Assembly: GCA_000331325.2 (NCBI GenBank)
Contig: CM003407.1
Coordinates: 1,308,501-1,372,500 of the forward strand
Length of the DNA: 64,000 bases
Direction of reading: 5' to 3'
DNA from: Crithidia fasciculata
Lineage: Eukaryota; Euglenozoa; Kinetoplastea; Trypanosomatida; Trypanosomatidae
This document shows, piece after piece, positions 23,001 to 33,598 of the stretch; the stretch's first letter is position 1; each line of letters begins with the position of its first letter. Below the pieces are notes generated by a model. The model did no database searches. It saw only the letters and a program-made list of their open reading frames with translations, and had not been told where the DNA came from. The translations under genes were made by a program, and so were the position numbers.

Positions 23001-25909
23001 GGCTCTGACACGGTGGGGAAGTTTGTCGCTGTTCTGGTTGCTGCGATCGCTTGCTTGTGAATGGTCTGACGAGACTACCTGAGATTCGGGTTGCTTGATC
23101 AGGACGCTTCACACTGTTACGGCGATCTTGATGTTGGTGGTTTTTTCTTTTGCTGATCTTGTGCCTCTCTTACAATTTTCAGTCTGTAGCTGTGGCGGTT
23201 CGCTGCAATGAACGCGTAGCTGCAGACAAAGAAAATGAAAGGAGGGAGAGAGAGAAAGAAAAAAAAAGGCGACTTAAAAGGGAAAACAAAAAGCGCTTTA
23301 GCCAGAGGCAACGCGCCTGTTATTTTTATGTTGTTCGGTGCTGATTCAAGAAGTCTGCGTGGTTGCGGAGCACTGCGTTTGCCTTCTTGAGAAACACACC
23401 CTGAACTTGCAGGAAGCGATCACGTGGCCTTGCGGGGGAAGAGTGGAGAAGGATAATGCGAGCAAAAAAAAAAAGTCAAAGAAATTGAAAGCAGTGATCA
23501 ACAGCAAACAAGAGAAAAGAAAAAACAAAGTCGAAATCTCTTCTTGTTGTTGTTTTTGTTAGTTTTGTTTTGTTTTTCTTTTCCGGTTCGGCTTTCGTAC
23601 TTGATAACGGAGACAGGAAAGTCGAAAGGAAAAAAAAAAGGACTGGGGCGTTTGGCGTCTCACAAGCAAAAGAAGACAATTTTTTTTTTTGAATCGATGA
23701 AAGTAAAAAAGAAAACGCGCAAGAAAAGGGGAAAGAGAAAACACCGTTTTTCGAGTTCGTGCCTGTGCAGCGAGAGCTTTTTTTGCAGAGGATGGTAAAT
23801 GGGGCAGTTGACGGCGAACAAAGAGGGACCAGCGAGGTGGAAGAGAAGAGAGGGTATACGGGTGAGAAGGCAAGAGCAGCACTTCACACGCCTCAAATTG
23901 GGAGTTTCGTGAGCGAGAATGAGAGCGAGAGCGAGAGAGATAAAGATGCGACGGTGAGGCGAGTAAGTAGCGAGAAAGAGAAAAAAAAAATGGGGGACGA
24001 AGATTGCGTGAACAGGTAAAGATATATATAGAGATAAATATATATATAAAAGAAACCAAAGTAAAAAGGAAAAAGGGGAAACACGAAAAAAAGGTGAGTC
24101 GAGAAGGGACACAGCAGATATGGGTAGAGGTGGGTGTATAGTACCTTCACGAGAGAAAATTTTTTGGTGTGTGTGTTTTTTTTTCTTTTTGGTTTTACTC
24201 CTGCTCCGCGAACGAAGGAAAACAAAACCGCAGCTCACACACGCACGCAGGTAAAACAAAAAAGAGAAGAAAAAAAGAGAAAAGGGTGAAAAAAAACCAG
24301 AAGGTATTTAGCGAAGAGAATCACACAGAAAGAGAAAGGGGCGAAAGGACGGCTTCTCGTGAGCTTCGGTATCAAGCTGAGAGTACAAGAAGGGATATTT
24401 TTAAAGAAAGAAAAAGAAAAGATAATGACTTTTTTTTTGGTTCTTTGAAATGGGAGAATGGATACGCCTTGTGGTAGAATGAAGACGAGATATGCTTAAG
24501 AGAGATCCACGAGAGCACGTCAGTCGATTCGTATTTTCCGTTCTAGAAAAGTGAGAACTTTTTTCTGCTGTTGTTGTTTTCCTTTTTTTTTTTTCTCTTT
24601 TTGAACAAACCTATAGACGAGAGATGACAAGACGGGCGTTTACGCAAACGGAAAAAAAATCAGCAATCACAAGAAAAGTGAACGGAGCGGAAGCAGAACG
24701 CAATCGAAGTGAAGCAAAAACGTTGGCAGCTATCAAATGCCAATATTTCCACAGTACTTCCTTTTTGTTTCCGTGAAATCTTTAGTGTGAGTGGGAGTGA
24801 AACTAAAGATTGCGTGCGTTGTCGTATCCGCGCAGTTTTTTTTTTTCTTTTCGTCTGTCTTTCGATTGTACGTGTTGAAGAAAAAGAAAAAAGGAAGTAT
24901 TGTTTTTTTTTTTCGCAGTTTGTGTTCTTGAGAAAAGTGGAAGGGGGACTGAGATCGATGGGTGGTGGTGCGACAACGTGAACTATCTTACTAGCTGTAG
25001 AAACCAAAAATACAAGTCTGCGTTAATGGTTGTGCGTTTGTATGTATTAGTAGGTGTAATTACGAAATTTTGCGTTGGGATTTGAGAAGACAGATGCAAT
25101 ATTGAGAGGAAAGAGAGAGAGAGCGATCTAATAACTGGCATGCAGAAACAGATCTAAAAAGAAAACAACAATTATAAGCAGATAACATCGCATTCATACG
25201 CACCGGTGCCTTAAGGTGCGCTTTTTTTCTCGCTCTTGTGGTGTATTGATGTAGCAAAGGTATCGCAATTGGCCTAAATGTCTCGAGTCCGGCAGTCTGC
25301 TAAGCCTCCAAACATTCTTTTTTTTTAGTTACTATTTTGTTCATTGCGTGAAACACTTTTTTTCAAGGTTGGCAAGTGTGTGGGGAGAGGTAGCACCGTT
25401 CTTTGAAAAGAAGAGAGAAAGGAAAAAAAATGCATTTATCACGAAGCGGTCTTCGCGTCGATTCATGCGCGCTGAATCAGGAAAAAAAAAAAAGAGGTCT
25501 GCAGGTGGCTGCCCTTCCCGACTCACTGCCCATTCTCTCCACTGCACTAATGAACACAAAACAATCAAGAGAGGCAGCGAGTAGCAGCTTCACAAGGGGA
25601 AGGGAATTTTGCAGCCCTGAGGACAAGAAAAAAAGCGGTTCGAATGTTGGAAAGGAATATAAAAAAAAGAAGATAATCTCAAAGTCTGCAACGCTCACGC
25701 TTGCATTGGCTGCAAACCCCGTCAAAGTGAAAAAAAAAACTTAAGCAATGCAGCTCTTATGGCTGACAGATGAGCACTCATATTTAGCACTGAGCTTCTG
25801 GATAGCCACGCACGTGCGTAACTCTTCCTGCGTTTTCTTTTTTTTCGCCTCCACTTAAAGCAATTTGATCCGCCAAGCTTAGAGTTCCTTTTCGTTTTTT
25901 TTTTATTCG
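23001..25909. other. Intergenic spacer (2.9 kb)
   Basis: No gene is supported. The + strand is purine-rich (for example 23.23-23.32 and 23.44-24.4 kb), giving polypyrimidine tracts on the transcribed strand. It should hold the long 5' leader and splice site of the CCCH gene and the 3' UTR of the START-like gene. Confidence 0.55.
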
Positions 25910-26797
25910 TTAAGCATCTTTGCGGCTCCGAAAGTCGCGCGTGTTCTCGTACACGTTGCAAATATGCTCCGCTGGTCCCTTCTTATTCAGCCACTCCATC
26001 ATCACCTTCACCTTTTTCAGCTGCTCGTCGTTCGTTGCGTCCACCACCTTGGCAGGCAGCTTCCCTGCCGGATCCATGTCCATCGCAAAAGTAAAGGTCA
26101 GCGAGCCATCGGCCTCCTCGACGCCGAGCACACAGTAGTGGTAGACGCGACCCAGCACGTGGCCTTTCACCAACTCCGACTCACTACCCGTGTAGTCTAT
26201 GGAGCACTGCATGAAAGCCATCAAGTTATCGCTGCGTGCGGCTGCGCTGCTGCTGCTGCTCGAAGTGCCGAGAGACGTTGGACGCAAACCCAGCGCTTCC
26301 TGCTGGGCCGGGTCCAGCAAGCAGCCAAGCGCCGTGTACGACACCATCTGCCGCGGCGAGACAAGGATGACAGGAGAGCGGAAGTTGTTGCGCTGCACCG
26401 TCACGTTGCCTGCGACAAACTTGTCGACGTGGTTCTCGGTGATGAGGTTGTCGTACTTGTAGATGTTGCTCTGCTCGGGGTCGTCGCGGAAGTCCTTGTC
26501 GTCCATCAGCAGGTGCTCGAGGGTGGCGGCGTTGCAGTTCGGTACCTTGGCGGTGAACCGAATCGCCTTCTTGTTGCTGTGCTTGCTCGGCCTCTCATCC
26601 CACACGATGTGATGGGGCTCGTCTGTCTTTTTGGTGGTCCAGCCAGGTGACTGCACAAAGGCAACGCAGTCACGGATGACCTTGTTGAAGCCGCCCACGC
26701 CGATTTGCAGCATTTGCAGCTCCTCCTTGTCAGTGGCGGTGAGGGCTGCCTCCGCCTTCATGGGGGCCGGCGGCTGACGCTCGTGCTTTCGCTTCAT
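25910..26797 (-). CDS. START-like lipid-binding protein (tentative)
   Basis: 295 residues from the ATG at 26797 (MKRKHERQPPAPMKAE). The same frame extends 40 codons upstream, but that extension is Ser/Phe-rich and crosses the predicted splice site, so I rejected it. The body resembles START-domain proteins. It runs as a helix (GGFNKVIRDCVAFVQ), WTTKKTDEPHHIVWDERPSK, a run ending IRFTAKVPN, then HLLMDDKDFRDDPEQSNIYK, NFRSPVILVSPRQMVSY, VLGRVYHYCVLGVEEADGSL with TFTFAMDMDPAG, and a C-terminal amphipathic helix (KKVKVMMEWLNKKGPAEHIC) that would cap the lipid cavity. START proteins bind sterols or phospholipids. A Ser run sits in one loop. No signal peptide or membrane segment is seen, so it is probably cytosolic. 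The domain was called by pattern, not by search. Confidence 0.75.
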   Translation of the reverse strand: MKRKHERQPPAPMKAEAALTATDKEELQMLQIGVGGFNKVIRDCVAFVQSPGWTTKKTDEPHHIVWDERPSKHSNKKAIRFTAKVPNCNAATLEHLLMDDKDFRDDPEQSNIYKYDNLITENHVDKFVAGNVTVQRNNFRSPVILVSPRQMVSYTALGCLLDPAQQEALGLRPTSLGTSSSSSSAAARSDNLMAFMQCSIDYTGSESELVKGHVLGRVYHYCVLGVEEADGSLTFTFAMDMDPAGKLPAKVVDATNDEQLKKVKVMMEWLNKKGPAEHICNVYENTRDFRSRKDA

Positions 26798-26841
26798 CAC
26801 GAGCAAATGCTTCGTGCGGGTTTGTGTGGGTGGAGGTGACT

Positions 26842-26882
26842 CTGCTCGGTGGACCGGAGAGAGGAAAAGGAATTGCGAGGGT
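26842..26882 (-). promoter_or_regulatory. Predicted trans-splice acceptor of the START-like gene
   Basis: On the minus strand a pyrimidine stretch (ATTCCTTTTCCTCTCTCC) is followed by AG dinucleotides at 26846-26845 and 26843-26842, about 45 nt before the ATG at 26797. This supports starting the protein at that ATG and not further upstream. Confidence 0.5.
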
Positions 26883-27359
26883 TTGTTTAGTGAGAATGAA
26901 AAGGTGAAAGAAGTCACGAGTCACGGAACGAAAAAAAAAAAGACGTTTCGCAACAGAGGAGTTGCAAATGAAGGTGAAAGTTTTTCCTACACACACACTA
27001 CACACACACACTCTCTCTCTCTTCATCATGACACCAGGAAATATGCCAGAGGGAGGAAACAGGAAGGGGACTACGCAGTACAACAAGAGGGACAAACTTC
27101 AGCAGCACCTCGACTATCCGCAAAACAAGATGAAAGGCAGTGCTCTAATGCTCTTGAAAAACACGCTGCGTACACGTTCATTCCTCCACGAGTGAAGCAT
27201 GTCCGTTCGTGCTTCGACGTAGAAAATGAAAGAGCGGACGTTGCAAGCACTACAGCTGTTGTTCTTTTTAATGTTGTGATCTTTGTTTGTTTGTTGCTGT
27301 TTTCTTAAGGCGTGAAACACGCGAAACCTGTGAAGAAACGTGTAGCAGAAGTGCTTTTT
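26883..27359. other. Intergenic spacer
   Basis: No convincing coding frame. It would be the 3' UTR of the helicase gene plus the spacer before the START-like gene. A short CA/CT repeat patch lies at about 26990-27020. Confidence 0.5.
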
Positions 27360-29447
27360 TCAAACTGCCTCGCCACCGCCCAGCAGCCGCTCCGTGTTCA
27401 CGTCAACCGCGTCGTGGCGCTTCTCCACGCGGAAGTCGATGCCGAGCGAGTCGCAAAACTGGTGCATGCGCCGCGTTGCGCTGCGCGCCAGAAATGTGAC
27501 CGACACGCCAGGCTGCCCGAAGCGGCCAACACGACCGCACCAGTGCGCGTACTCGAGGCTGCTGGTGGGCTGCGCGAGAACGAAGACGTGGGTGAGCTGA
27601 GGGATGTCGAGCCCGCGGATGTTGCTGCAGTTGCACGTGGTGAAGGACCGGCGGGGCTGCTGCGGAGTTGCTGGTGGTGCAGGTGACGAAGACACTGCAT
27701 CACCGACGGAAGAATCTTCGCCACTTATCGACACATCGGCACCCGCTGCAGCAGCAACATTCATAGATGGTGGAAGAGAAGTGCTAATACCACCGCTGCG
27801 AGGGAGGACACCATCATTGACTGCAGCTGGTGCTGCTCGTTGCGGTACTGCCACGTCACGCTCAAACCGCGGAAAGACACCGTCACCAACCACGTTCTGC
27901 AGCACGCCACCGCTTTCTAAAAGCGATGCGCTGCGCACCGTGCGCTGCACATACTTGCGCGTCTCACTGCGTCGCCGCTGCCGCTGCTGCTGCTCCAGCG
28001 TGTAGTCGAGCCGCTCCACCGCGTAGGCGGCACACTGCGGATCTTCTGCCGTACCGAGCTGACGCAGGACATCTGCCTGACAGGGCAGCAACACCTCCTC
28101 CAAAAAGTGGGTCACGTCCGCGGAGTCGGGGAGCACGAGCAGAATGAAGTCGCGATGTGCTGCTGCCGCAGCGGCTTCGCCATCGACGTTCGCGTCCGTG
28201 CTCCGTACACGAAAAGAGGGACAGGTAGCGGCCATCACTTTCGCCAAACACTGCCGCTGCTCGGCGTGGGTGTCAGCCGTGTAGAAGATGTGGCGAATAT
28301 TCGTCGGCACAGCAGTACGCGAGATGGTGTTGGAGACGGCAGCGAGTCGCGTCGACGTCTCCCGTGCCGCCTCAAACACGCGCGCCGTCCTGTCCGCGAG
28401 CAGGTTCTTCTTCATGTAGCGACGGATGTGATTCACCGTCGAGCCGGCCAGGGTGGCGCTTGTGAAGACCATCTGCACTGGAGCCTGGTACTTGGTGTGC
28501 TTGAAGAGCTCCTTCAAGAGGCGGTTGCCGGCTGCGCTGGGCTGTGTCGAGGGCATCACCTCATCCACCTCGTCCACAACGATGAGATCGACACTCGACA
28601 GCACCGGTCTCAAAGAGAAGGAGTAGCCTTTCTTATTCTTGTAAACCTCGCGTTGCTCCATCGCAGCACGGCGACGCTGGTAAAACTTCCAGAGAACGTC
28701 TGGGGTGGTCACAAGGAGGTAAGGGCGGTTCTCCAGCGTGCCCACCACTCGACTCGTCTCATGGGCGTCCCGCACCAGCTCCTTGGTCAAGCGGCGGTAC
28801 ACGTGCTCGTCGGTAAGGTCGCTCGTCGCGGCGAAGATCAGCCGGTCGTCGTTCGGGTACCACCACATCTCCCGCACCCACTTTTCTACCTGCCAGCACA
28901 AGTAGTCGCTGTTCACCAAGATGATGGTGGACAGCAGCTTCATCGGGCCATCGCGCATCAGCCGCGCCACGACACCGAGGCAGAGAGCGAAGGTCTTCCC
29001 GGTGCCGGTGGGTGCGCAGACCGCGACGTCCTGACTTGCGTACATGTGTTGCAAGATGCGCGCCTGCGCAACGGTGAGGCCTTGAAAGCTTGCGGGAGAG
29101 TGCGGCGCGACGGCGCCGTCCACTGAGGAGAGACTGCGGTTCGAGTCAAGAAAGTGGTGCTCGAGGTAGGAGACGAGTTGCGGCGGCAGCCCCATCCGCT
29201 CCGGCGCCAGCAGCGCCACCGGTTGCTGGGCAATGTCATCCGTGTTGCGCGCGCTGAGGGCGGCATCGTCCAGGAGGACGTCGTTGAGTTGCGGCACGTC
29301 GCGCAGCGGGGCGGGCCGCCGTGCCGTGAAGAGCATCGGGCGGCTGTCTGCCGTGCGCAGGTCGGTGAATTCTTCAGGAACGTCGCGAAAACGGCGCGGC
29401 AGGCGCTTTTCGGGCCGCCACCACCGCGGCCCACATCTGCGAAGCAT
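27360..29447 (-). CDS. DExD-box RNA helicase, probably mitochondrial
   Basis: 695 residues from the ATG at 29447. The frame runs 109 codons further upstream, but that part is Leu/Ser-rich leader and crosses a strong polypyrimidine tract. The N-terminus ([20 protein letters not shown]) is very basic and suggests mitochondrial import. Helicase motifs in order: Walker A APTGTGKT at about 145-152, motif Ib-like [12 protein letters not shown], motif II DEVD at 292-295 in place of DEAD, motif III SAT at 330-332, motif V RGLDIP at about 611-616, and a divergent motif [10 protein letters not shown] at about 637-644 (usual HRxGRxxR). About 130 low-complexity residues rich in Ala, Ser and Pro separate the helicase lobes. 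Such proteins serve ribosome assembly or RNA processing; the exact role is not visible. Confidence 0.85.
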   Translation of the reverse strand: MLRRCGPRWWRPEKRLPRRFRDVPEEFTDLRTADSRPMLFTARRPAPLRDVPQLNDVLLDDAALSARNTDDIAQQPVALLAPERMGLPPQLVSYLEHHFLDSNRSLSSVDGAVAPHSPASFQGLTVAQARILQHMYASQDVAVCAPTGTGKTFALCLGVVARLMRDGPMKLLSTIILVNSDYLCWQVEKWVREMWWYPNDDRLIFAATSDLTDEHVYRRLTKELVRDAHETSRVVGTLENRPYLLVTTPDVLWKFYQRRRAAMEQREVYKNKKGYSFSLRPVLSSVDLIVVDEVDEVMPSTQPSAAGNRLLKELFKHTKYQAPVQMVFTSATLAGSTVNHIRRYMKKNLLADRTARVFEAARETSTRLAAVSNTISRTAVPTNIRHIFYTADTHAEQRQCLAKVMAATCPSFRVRSTDANVDGEAAAAAAHRDFILLVLPDSADVTHFLEEVLLPCQADVLRQLGTAEDPQCAAYAVERLDYTLEQQQRQRRRSETRKYVQRTVRSASLLESGGVLQNVVGDGVFPRFERDVAVPQRAAPAAVNDGVLPRSGGISTSLPPSMNVAAAAGADVSISGEDSSVGDAVSSSPAPPATPQQPRRSFTTCNCSNIRGLDIPQLTHVFVLAQPTSSLEYAHWCGRVGRFGQPGVSVTFLARSATRRMHQFCDSLGIDFRVEKRHDAVDVNTERLLGGGEAV

Positions 29448-30376
29448 TGCGCCGACAGTCGGAGATGGCGCGGGGTTCCACCTGCGCCCTCTCTTTCTGT
29501 CCCGGCGAAGTGAAAAGGGGCAAAGAGAAATATGCAGAGAAAGAAGAATGAGAGGAGACAAGACACCAGCAAGAAAGCGACAGTAGTCGACAAACTGTGG
29601 TCTCTCCAGTAGAGAAGAAGGGTCCAGACAACTTCTTTTCCACCAGACTGTGACTGTACCTCTAAAGGGCAGAAGAGCGATAGAGTGCGATAAGGGGGAC
29701 AAAATAAGAGAGAGAAAAAGAGAATGTGGGGTGAGAGAAAGTGTGATTTTGGTAGGTGACAATAACATCGACAATGCAGAAGTGAAAACAAGAGGGGCGT
29801 TGCAAGTGAAAAAAGAGGCACACTTTTTTGCTTAAACCACTTTTTTTTTTTTGCTCCGTTTTGCCAAATTTGGAGCCAATGTATCTTTGAGCATGAAGAA
29901 AGCTCTCTCTGCTACTTCTACCTGTCCTTCTCACAACCACGCACTCCAATACATGGTTTGTTGCCTCTTTCTTTCAAGAAGAGAAAAGAACAAGTGAGAC
30001 TTGATCAGACTGCTCTTCTTTCTCACCATGCCACTTAAACGAGGAAATCATGTGTCTTTAATGATATTAGTGATGCCTGTCAATTGTGATTTCTTTGCTA
30101 ACTTCTACTACTAGGAGGTATGCCCTACGTTGTAAAATTTCTCTTGTGTGTGTGTATTCGTTCTCAAAGCGTCCTGGACAGAGAACGGTGAGCTGCGGCT
30201 CAACGGGAGTGACAGACTTCACCCGTACTGACACCAAGACACCCGCAGAGGGTGAGACTCGAAAGAGGGAAGAGGAGTGGCACACGGATGCCAAAGCGAA
30301 ACGCAGCGAAAAAACAGAAACAAGAGAGAGAAGATCGAGAGTTCGATCTGAGTAATGTCAACGCTTCTCTCTCTCT
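29448..30376. other. Intergenic spacer with strong polypyrimidine tract
   Basis: No gene is supported. On the minus strand about 29505-29575 is pyrimidine-rich (for example CTCCTCTCATTCTTCTTTCT), a good candidate splice region for the helicase gene. The rest is probably 3' UTR of the small acidic gene. Confidence 0.55.
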
Positions 30377-30646
30377 CTACTCCTCGTCCTCCTCAGAGGC
30401 AGACTCGTCGCTAGCCGCCTCGTCGCTAGCCGCCTCGGTCTCGCCGCCGATCTGAGCCGCCTCGGCCAGGTCGGTGGCCTCGGAGCCGTCCTCGGTGGCC
30501 TCCACCTCCTCCTCCCCTTCCTCGGCCGGCGCGTTGATCGGCATGTCGTTACCGGGCTGCCACTGCGGGCAGCGGTACTTCATAATCTCGAGCGTCGAGC
30601 AGCCGTGGTACACGGCGCCGGCGCAGGTGATGTTGAGGGCGGACAT
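30377..30646 (-). CDS. Small acidic hypothetical protein
   Basis: 89 residues from the ATG at 30646. The N-terminal 35 residues (MSALNITCAGAVYHGCSTLE...) contain three cysteines and MKYRCPQW. The rest is a Glu/Asp/Ala/Ser-rich acidic tail ending SEEDEE. Support for a real gene: GC-rich codons unlike the spacers, and a textbook polypyrimidine tract plus AG directly upstream. The tail DNA holds a perfect 15-nt tandem duplication (about 30406-30435). I recognise no family. It could also be what remains of a longer gene next to the retroelement fossil. Confidence 0.6.
   Translation of the reverse strand: MSALNITCAGAVYHGCSTLEIMKYRCPQWQPGNDMPINAPAEEGEEEVEATEDGSEATDLAEAAQIGGETEAASDEAASDESASEEDEE
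30406..30435. repeat. 15-nt tandem duplication inside the small acidic gene
   Basis: TCGTCGCTAGCCGCC occurs twice head to tail and encodes a duplicated acidic/Ala/Ser pentapeptide in the tail. Confidence 0.75.
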
Positions 30647-30652
30647 AATGCA

Positions 30653-30690
30653 CTTTAGGTGGTATAGGAAAAAAAAAAAAAAGAGAGAGA
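30653..30690 (-). promoter_or_regulatory. Predicted trans-splice acceptor of the small acidic gene
   Basis: The minus strand reads CTCTCTCTT followed by a run of T and CC, then the first AG at 30654-30653, six or seven nt before the ATG. Confidence 0.6.
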
Positions 30691-30833
30691 GACGGTGTGG
30701 TAACCTGACTGGTAGATGAGAGAGAGGGAGGAAAGGAGAGGAGAAGTTGTTCTAGCTGCGGCCTCCTTGCGATGCAAGATCGTAACCGACGCACACATCT
30801 TGGGTAACTGCAATGTTTCATTTTCGTACACTA

Positions 30834-31556
30834 CTATAGACGACATCCCCACAGTACCTTCTTTACCGGTGCTACCTCGCACATTGGTGAAAATGTGTTG
30901 CCCTCCAATTCGGGCATGAGGCAGCTCCCCTCCCTCACAACTAACGCCCCGTCCTCCGCGTCTTCCCCAAAGTGCCGCGAAAAAGAATCAGCTGGGTTGA
31001 ACTCGCCCTTGATGTAGAAGAACACAACAGCGATGTTGTGCTTATGCAGCATCGTGTTCGTCAATCGGTAGAGGGACTCAAGTTCGAATCCTCTACCAAT
31101 GCCTCCAAACCCGTTGTGCTTGCGCTGTGCGAAGACAATGGGACTGTGGTCCGTAACAATGGCTATTGTTGCCGGTTCTTGAAGCCCCCTATCTAGCAAC
31201 CTTTGCAAATACACTGCGATCCCGTGCGGTTCTGTGTGAGCGGAGTACCTAGATGTGAACCTTTCTTTAGTGCTTTCCCTTGGAGCCTGCTTTGAAAAAT
31301 TGACTTTATGGATCCAGCGCTGCTGGTAAGTTCTGGTGATACCGTCTTCTTCCACCGCCACCGCGCCCCATCCAGCTCCAGATGTGTCGGTGAAACAAAC
31401 CACGTCGTAGTCCTGCTCGTTTGTGGTGGCTTTGATAGGACGCACAATAAGATCCCAACCACGGTTCAAAAGCATATTCCCCGCCGTCAACAGTGCGCTC
31501 ACCGCCGACTCTGTGAGATGTGGGAGGGTTTCATCCCAGTCCGCTCCCTTGGACAC
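30834..31556 (-). mobile_element. Retroelement fossil, RNase H part (TATE/VIPER-type tyrosine-recombinase retroelement)
   Basis: A 240-residue frame carries an RNase H-like domain of the kind found in DIRS-group elements, including trypanosomatid TATE and VIPER. It shows an FTDTSGAGWGAV-type first acidic strand, a central IVTDHSPIVFAQ strand and a C-terminal FFYIKGEFNPADSFSRHFG block. Only this part is clearly present; no reverse transcriptase or recombinase neighbour is recognisable. The element is incomplete and broken. The well-preserved domain suggests a relatively recent loss, but age cannot be dated by eye. Confidence 0.7.
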
Positions 31557-32220
31557 ATCACTTACTATGGTGTAGGTGAGTCTGTGACAGTGAATGATGA
31601 CGCATCCAACTCGTCGTTAATCTCTCTCCTTCTCTCCCCTCCTTTCTCCTTCCTTCGCCAGTTCCGATAAGAGCTCATCCGAGGTCTTAGGTTTTATTTG
31701 AAAAAAAAAAAAACATTTTCTCCCTGTACGAAACCAATCTTGGTTGATATTTTTTTTTTTATTACTATTATAAACCGAAGCATCATGCTTCCATCAAATT
31801 TTTTTTTATATGGTTCTTAATTTTACTATATATGTTCTTCTATATTTTATTTGTTAGTGGAGTTGTAAGTATCCCGCCCTGCCTGCCCCTCTATCCAACT
31901 GGTTTGGAAGAATGAGGCAGGCAGAAAGCGGACCTTGCATTCTCGTTTGTTGAAAGGAAAACTCAAGTATACACAAAGCAAATAAGAGATGCAGCCAGAT
32001 GTTCGGTAGGTTCGAAGAACAGGCCGGTAAGTTTCTATTAAGTTTATTCTTCTTCTTTATCCTCGTCTGTAACCGGAGAGAATGAGAGAGATTCAGTATA
32101 AAAAAAACTCTCCAAAGCCTCATTCACAAATGTGATCCCGGCGTCTCCTCATCTTGAACCAAATCTCTTCCTCTTATCTACCTCTACCTCTCTCTTATAC
32201 GAACGGCGAAAGGAAAGGAA
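31557..32220. other. AT-rich interval with reversed pyrimidine skew between fossil pieces
   Basis: Here the + strand becomes pyrimidine-rich (about 31618-31662, ending in CAG, and about 32130-32205), the opposite of nearly all other spacers in the window. A-runs and T-runs lie near 31.70 and 31.75-31.81 kb. No gene is seen. Confidence 0.5.
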
Positions 32221-32598
32221 TTATTCACGCCTCGATAAGCTCGAAGGGCATAGAACGCTTTCGAAAGATTGATACGAGTAGTGTGTAAGGCGTACATAAT
32301 CAGCGATACCAGGGAAACGTACGTCCGGCGGGTGTACCACGGCTTGGCCAAACCAAGTTTTAGCTTTGCGATCGTTTTGATGGAATTCTTGACGAGTCGT
32401 TGCGAGCCATCCCAGTGGTATTCTTCGCCCAAAAAAAAAACTGTCCTTCTCAGCAAGGCACAACAAATCCGAATTGTTCAAGTGCAATAACTCCTCCCTG
32501 TCAGGAGTCGTGAGGAGATTAGCTCTCTTGATGCGACGATGGATAGCCCGCACCGTCGTGAGGATCTCATTTTTTTTCCGTACACTACTATGAAACAA
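32221..32598 (-). mobile_element. Possible second piece of the same retroelement fossil
   Basis: A 125-residue frame with coding-like composition (ILTTVRAIHRRIKRANLLTT, GRRIPLGWLATTRQEF) on the same strand as the RNase H fragment and about 0.7 kb from it. It has no domain I recognise. I link it to the fossil only by position and by lying in the same disturbed interval. It could instead be an unrelated gene remnant. Confidence 0.3.
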
Positions 32599-33598
32599 AA
32601 CAAAACGAGAGAGGAGGACAGCGACCGAGAAGATTCAATCTATGCGTGTCGCACGTCAAATGAGAAAAGAGGTGAGAGCAGAGAGAGAAGTAACACGGGA
32701 ACATTGCCATACATATAAGTGTTTTATTGAAAACAGATGCTGAAGCCCGTGTGTATCGATCCAAACCCACCTCGAGGTGGCCTCGCTCTCCCTCCCCCGG
32801 GTTCGTTACCCGCTCTAACAGTTCCAGTTGGGCTTGGGACTACAAGAGGGTACTTTTTTTTAGTAAATAGAGGTTTTGATCAACGCCATAAAAACACGCC
32901 GTAGTCCAAAAGAAGCAGAGAAAGAGGGAGAGAGTGAGACAGAGAGCAGAGGCAGAGAAAAGGGAAGGCAAATTTAAAGAATAGTGAAGCTGCTGAGACA
33001 GAGATGCGGCAGCAGGCAATGATGTGCTACGCAGCCTCTGGAGAAGGAAGCAAGACAGCAGCACTTCGACTCGCTGCTCTCTCTCTTCTCCAGTGCTTCT
33101 CGGCGGAGGTGAACCACGGAGAAGCAACACGATGCGCGGCGCTACACCACCAGCCACACTCGAGACACACTTGAGCCACACTGTGAGCTTGAACACCATC
33201 ACAACAGCACACACACATTGCTGCCGGAAACACTTCTAGCCTTCCTATATTGTTTGTTTGTTTGTTTCTCGCTTTCATCTTTGCTGCTGTCGTACAGCTG
33301 CTCTAAAGACGCGAGGTCGCAAAGCTGCAAGAATTGGCGTTGTCTCCGTGAGAGCACAACACACACACACACACGCGCGCGCAAATGGACAGAACGGAAG
33401 AAGAAGCAAAAATTGGTAACACACAATGAGAGTGAAGTGGTACAGAGTTGCGTGGGAGAAGCACACAGGAGCAAAAAGAACGAAGTTGCGCAACAGAGTT
33501 GAGCAACAAAAAAAAATCATATCAGGATGCGAGTGCGAAGAGCGGAAAAGAAAAAAAAACTCACTCTTTTCTTTCCTTTCATAACCTCTCTGGTGTCT
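32599..33598. other. Intergenic spacer, 3' flank of the TPR gene
   Basis: No gene is supported. A GC-rich island at about 32755-32840 contains a perfect palindrome and a short hairpin. The remainder is low complexity, with a short CA/CG patch at about 33360-33380. Confidence 0.5.
32767..32780. repeat. Perfect 14-nt palindrome
   Basis: CCACCTCGAGGTGG equals its own reverse complement. It is followed about 20 nt later by a hairpin with stem CGGGT/ACCCG and a five-base loop, in an otherwise AT-rich spacer. Function unknown. Confidence 0.8.

Noticed and set aside
26798-26917. 40-codon upstream extension of the START-like protein
   Set aside because: Crosses the polypyrimidine tract and AG; Ser/Phe-rich composition unlike the body.
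28107-29126. 339-codon plus-strand frame
   Set aside because: Antisense to the helicase motifs; no domain and shadow composition.
29448-29774. 109-codon upstream extension of the helicase frame
   Set aside because: Leu/Ser-rich translation of a polypyrimidine tract; the ATG at 29447 gives a better presequence.
30939-30946. AACTAACG as in the spliced-leader 5' end
   Set aside because: Only eight bases match and it lies in the retroelement frame; the rest of the spliced leader is absent.
31075-31095. AGTTCGAATCCT resembling a tRNA T-arm / B box
   Set aside because: It lies inside the RNase H-like frame, with no acceptor, D- or anticodon arm around it.
32798-32816. CGGGTTCGTTACCCG resembling a tRNA T-arm
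   Set aside because: The loop lacks the conserved A58 and no cloverleaf can be drawn from the flanks.
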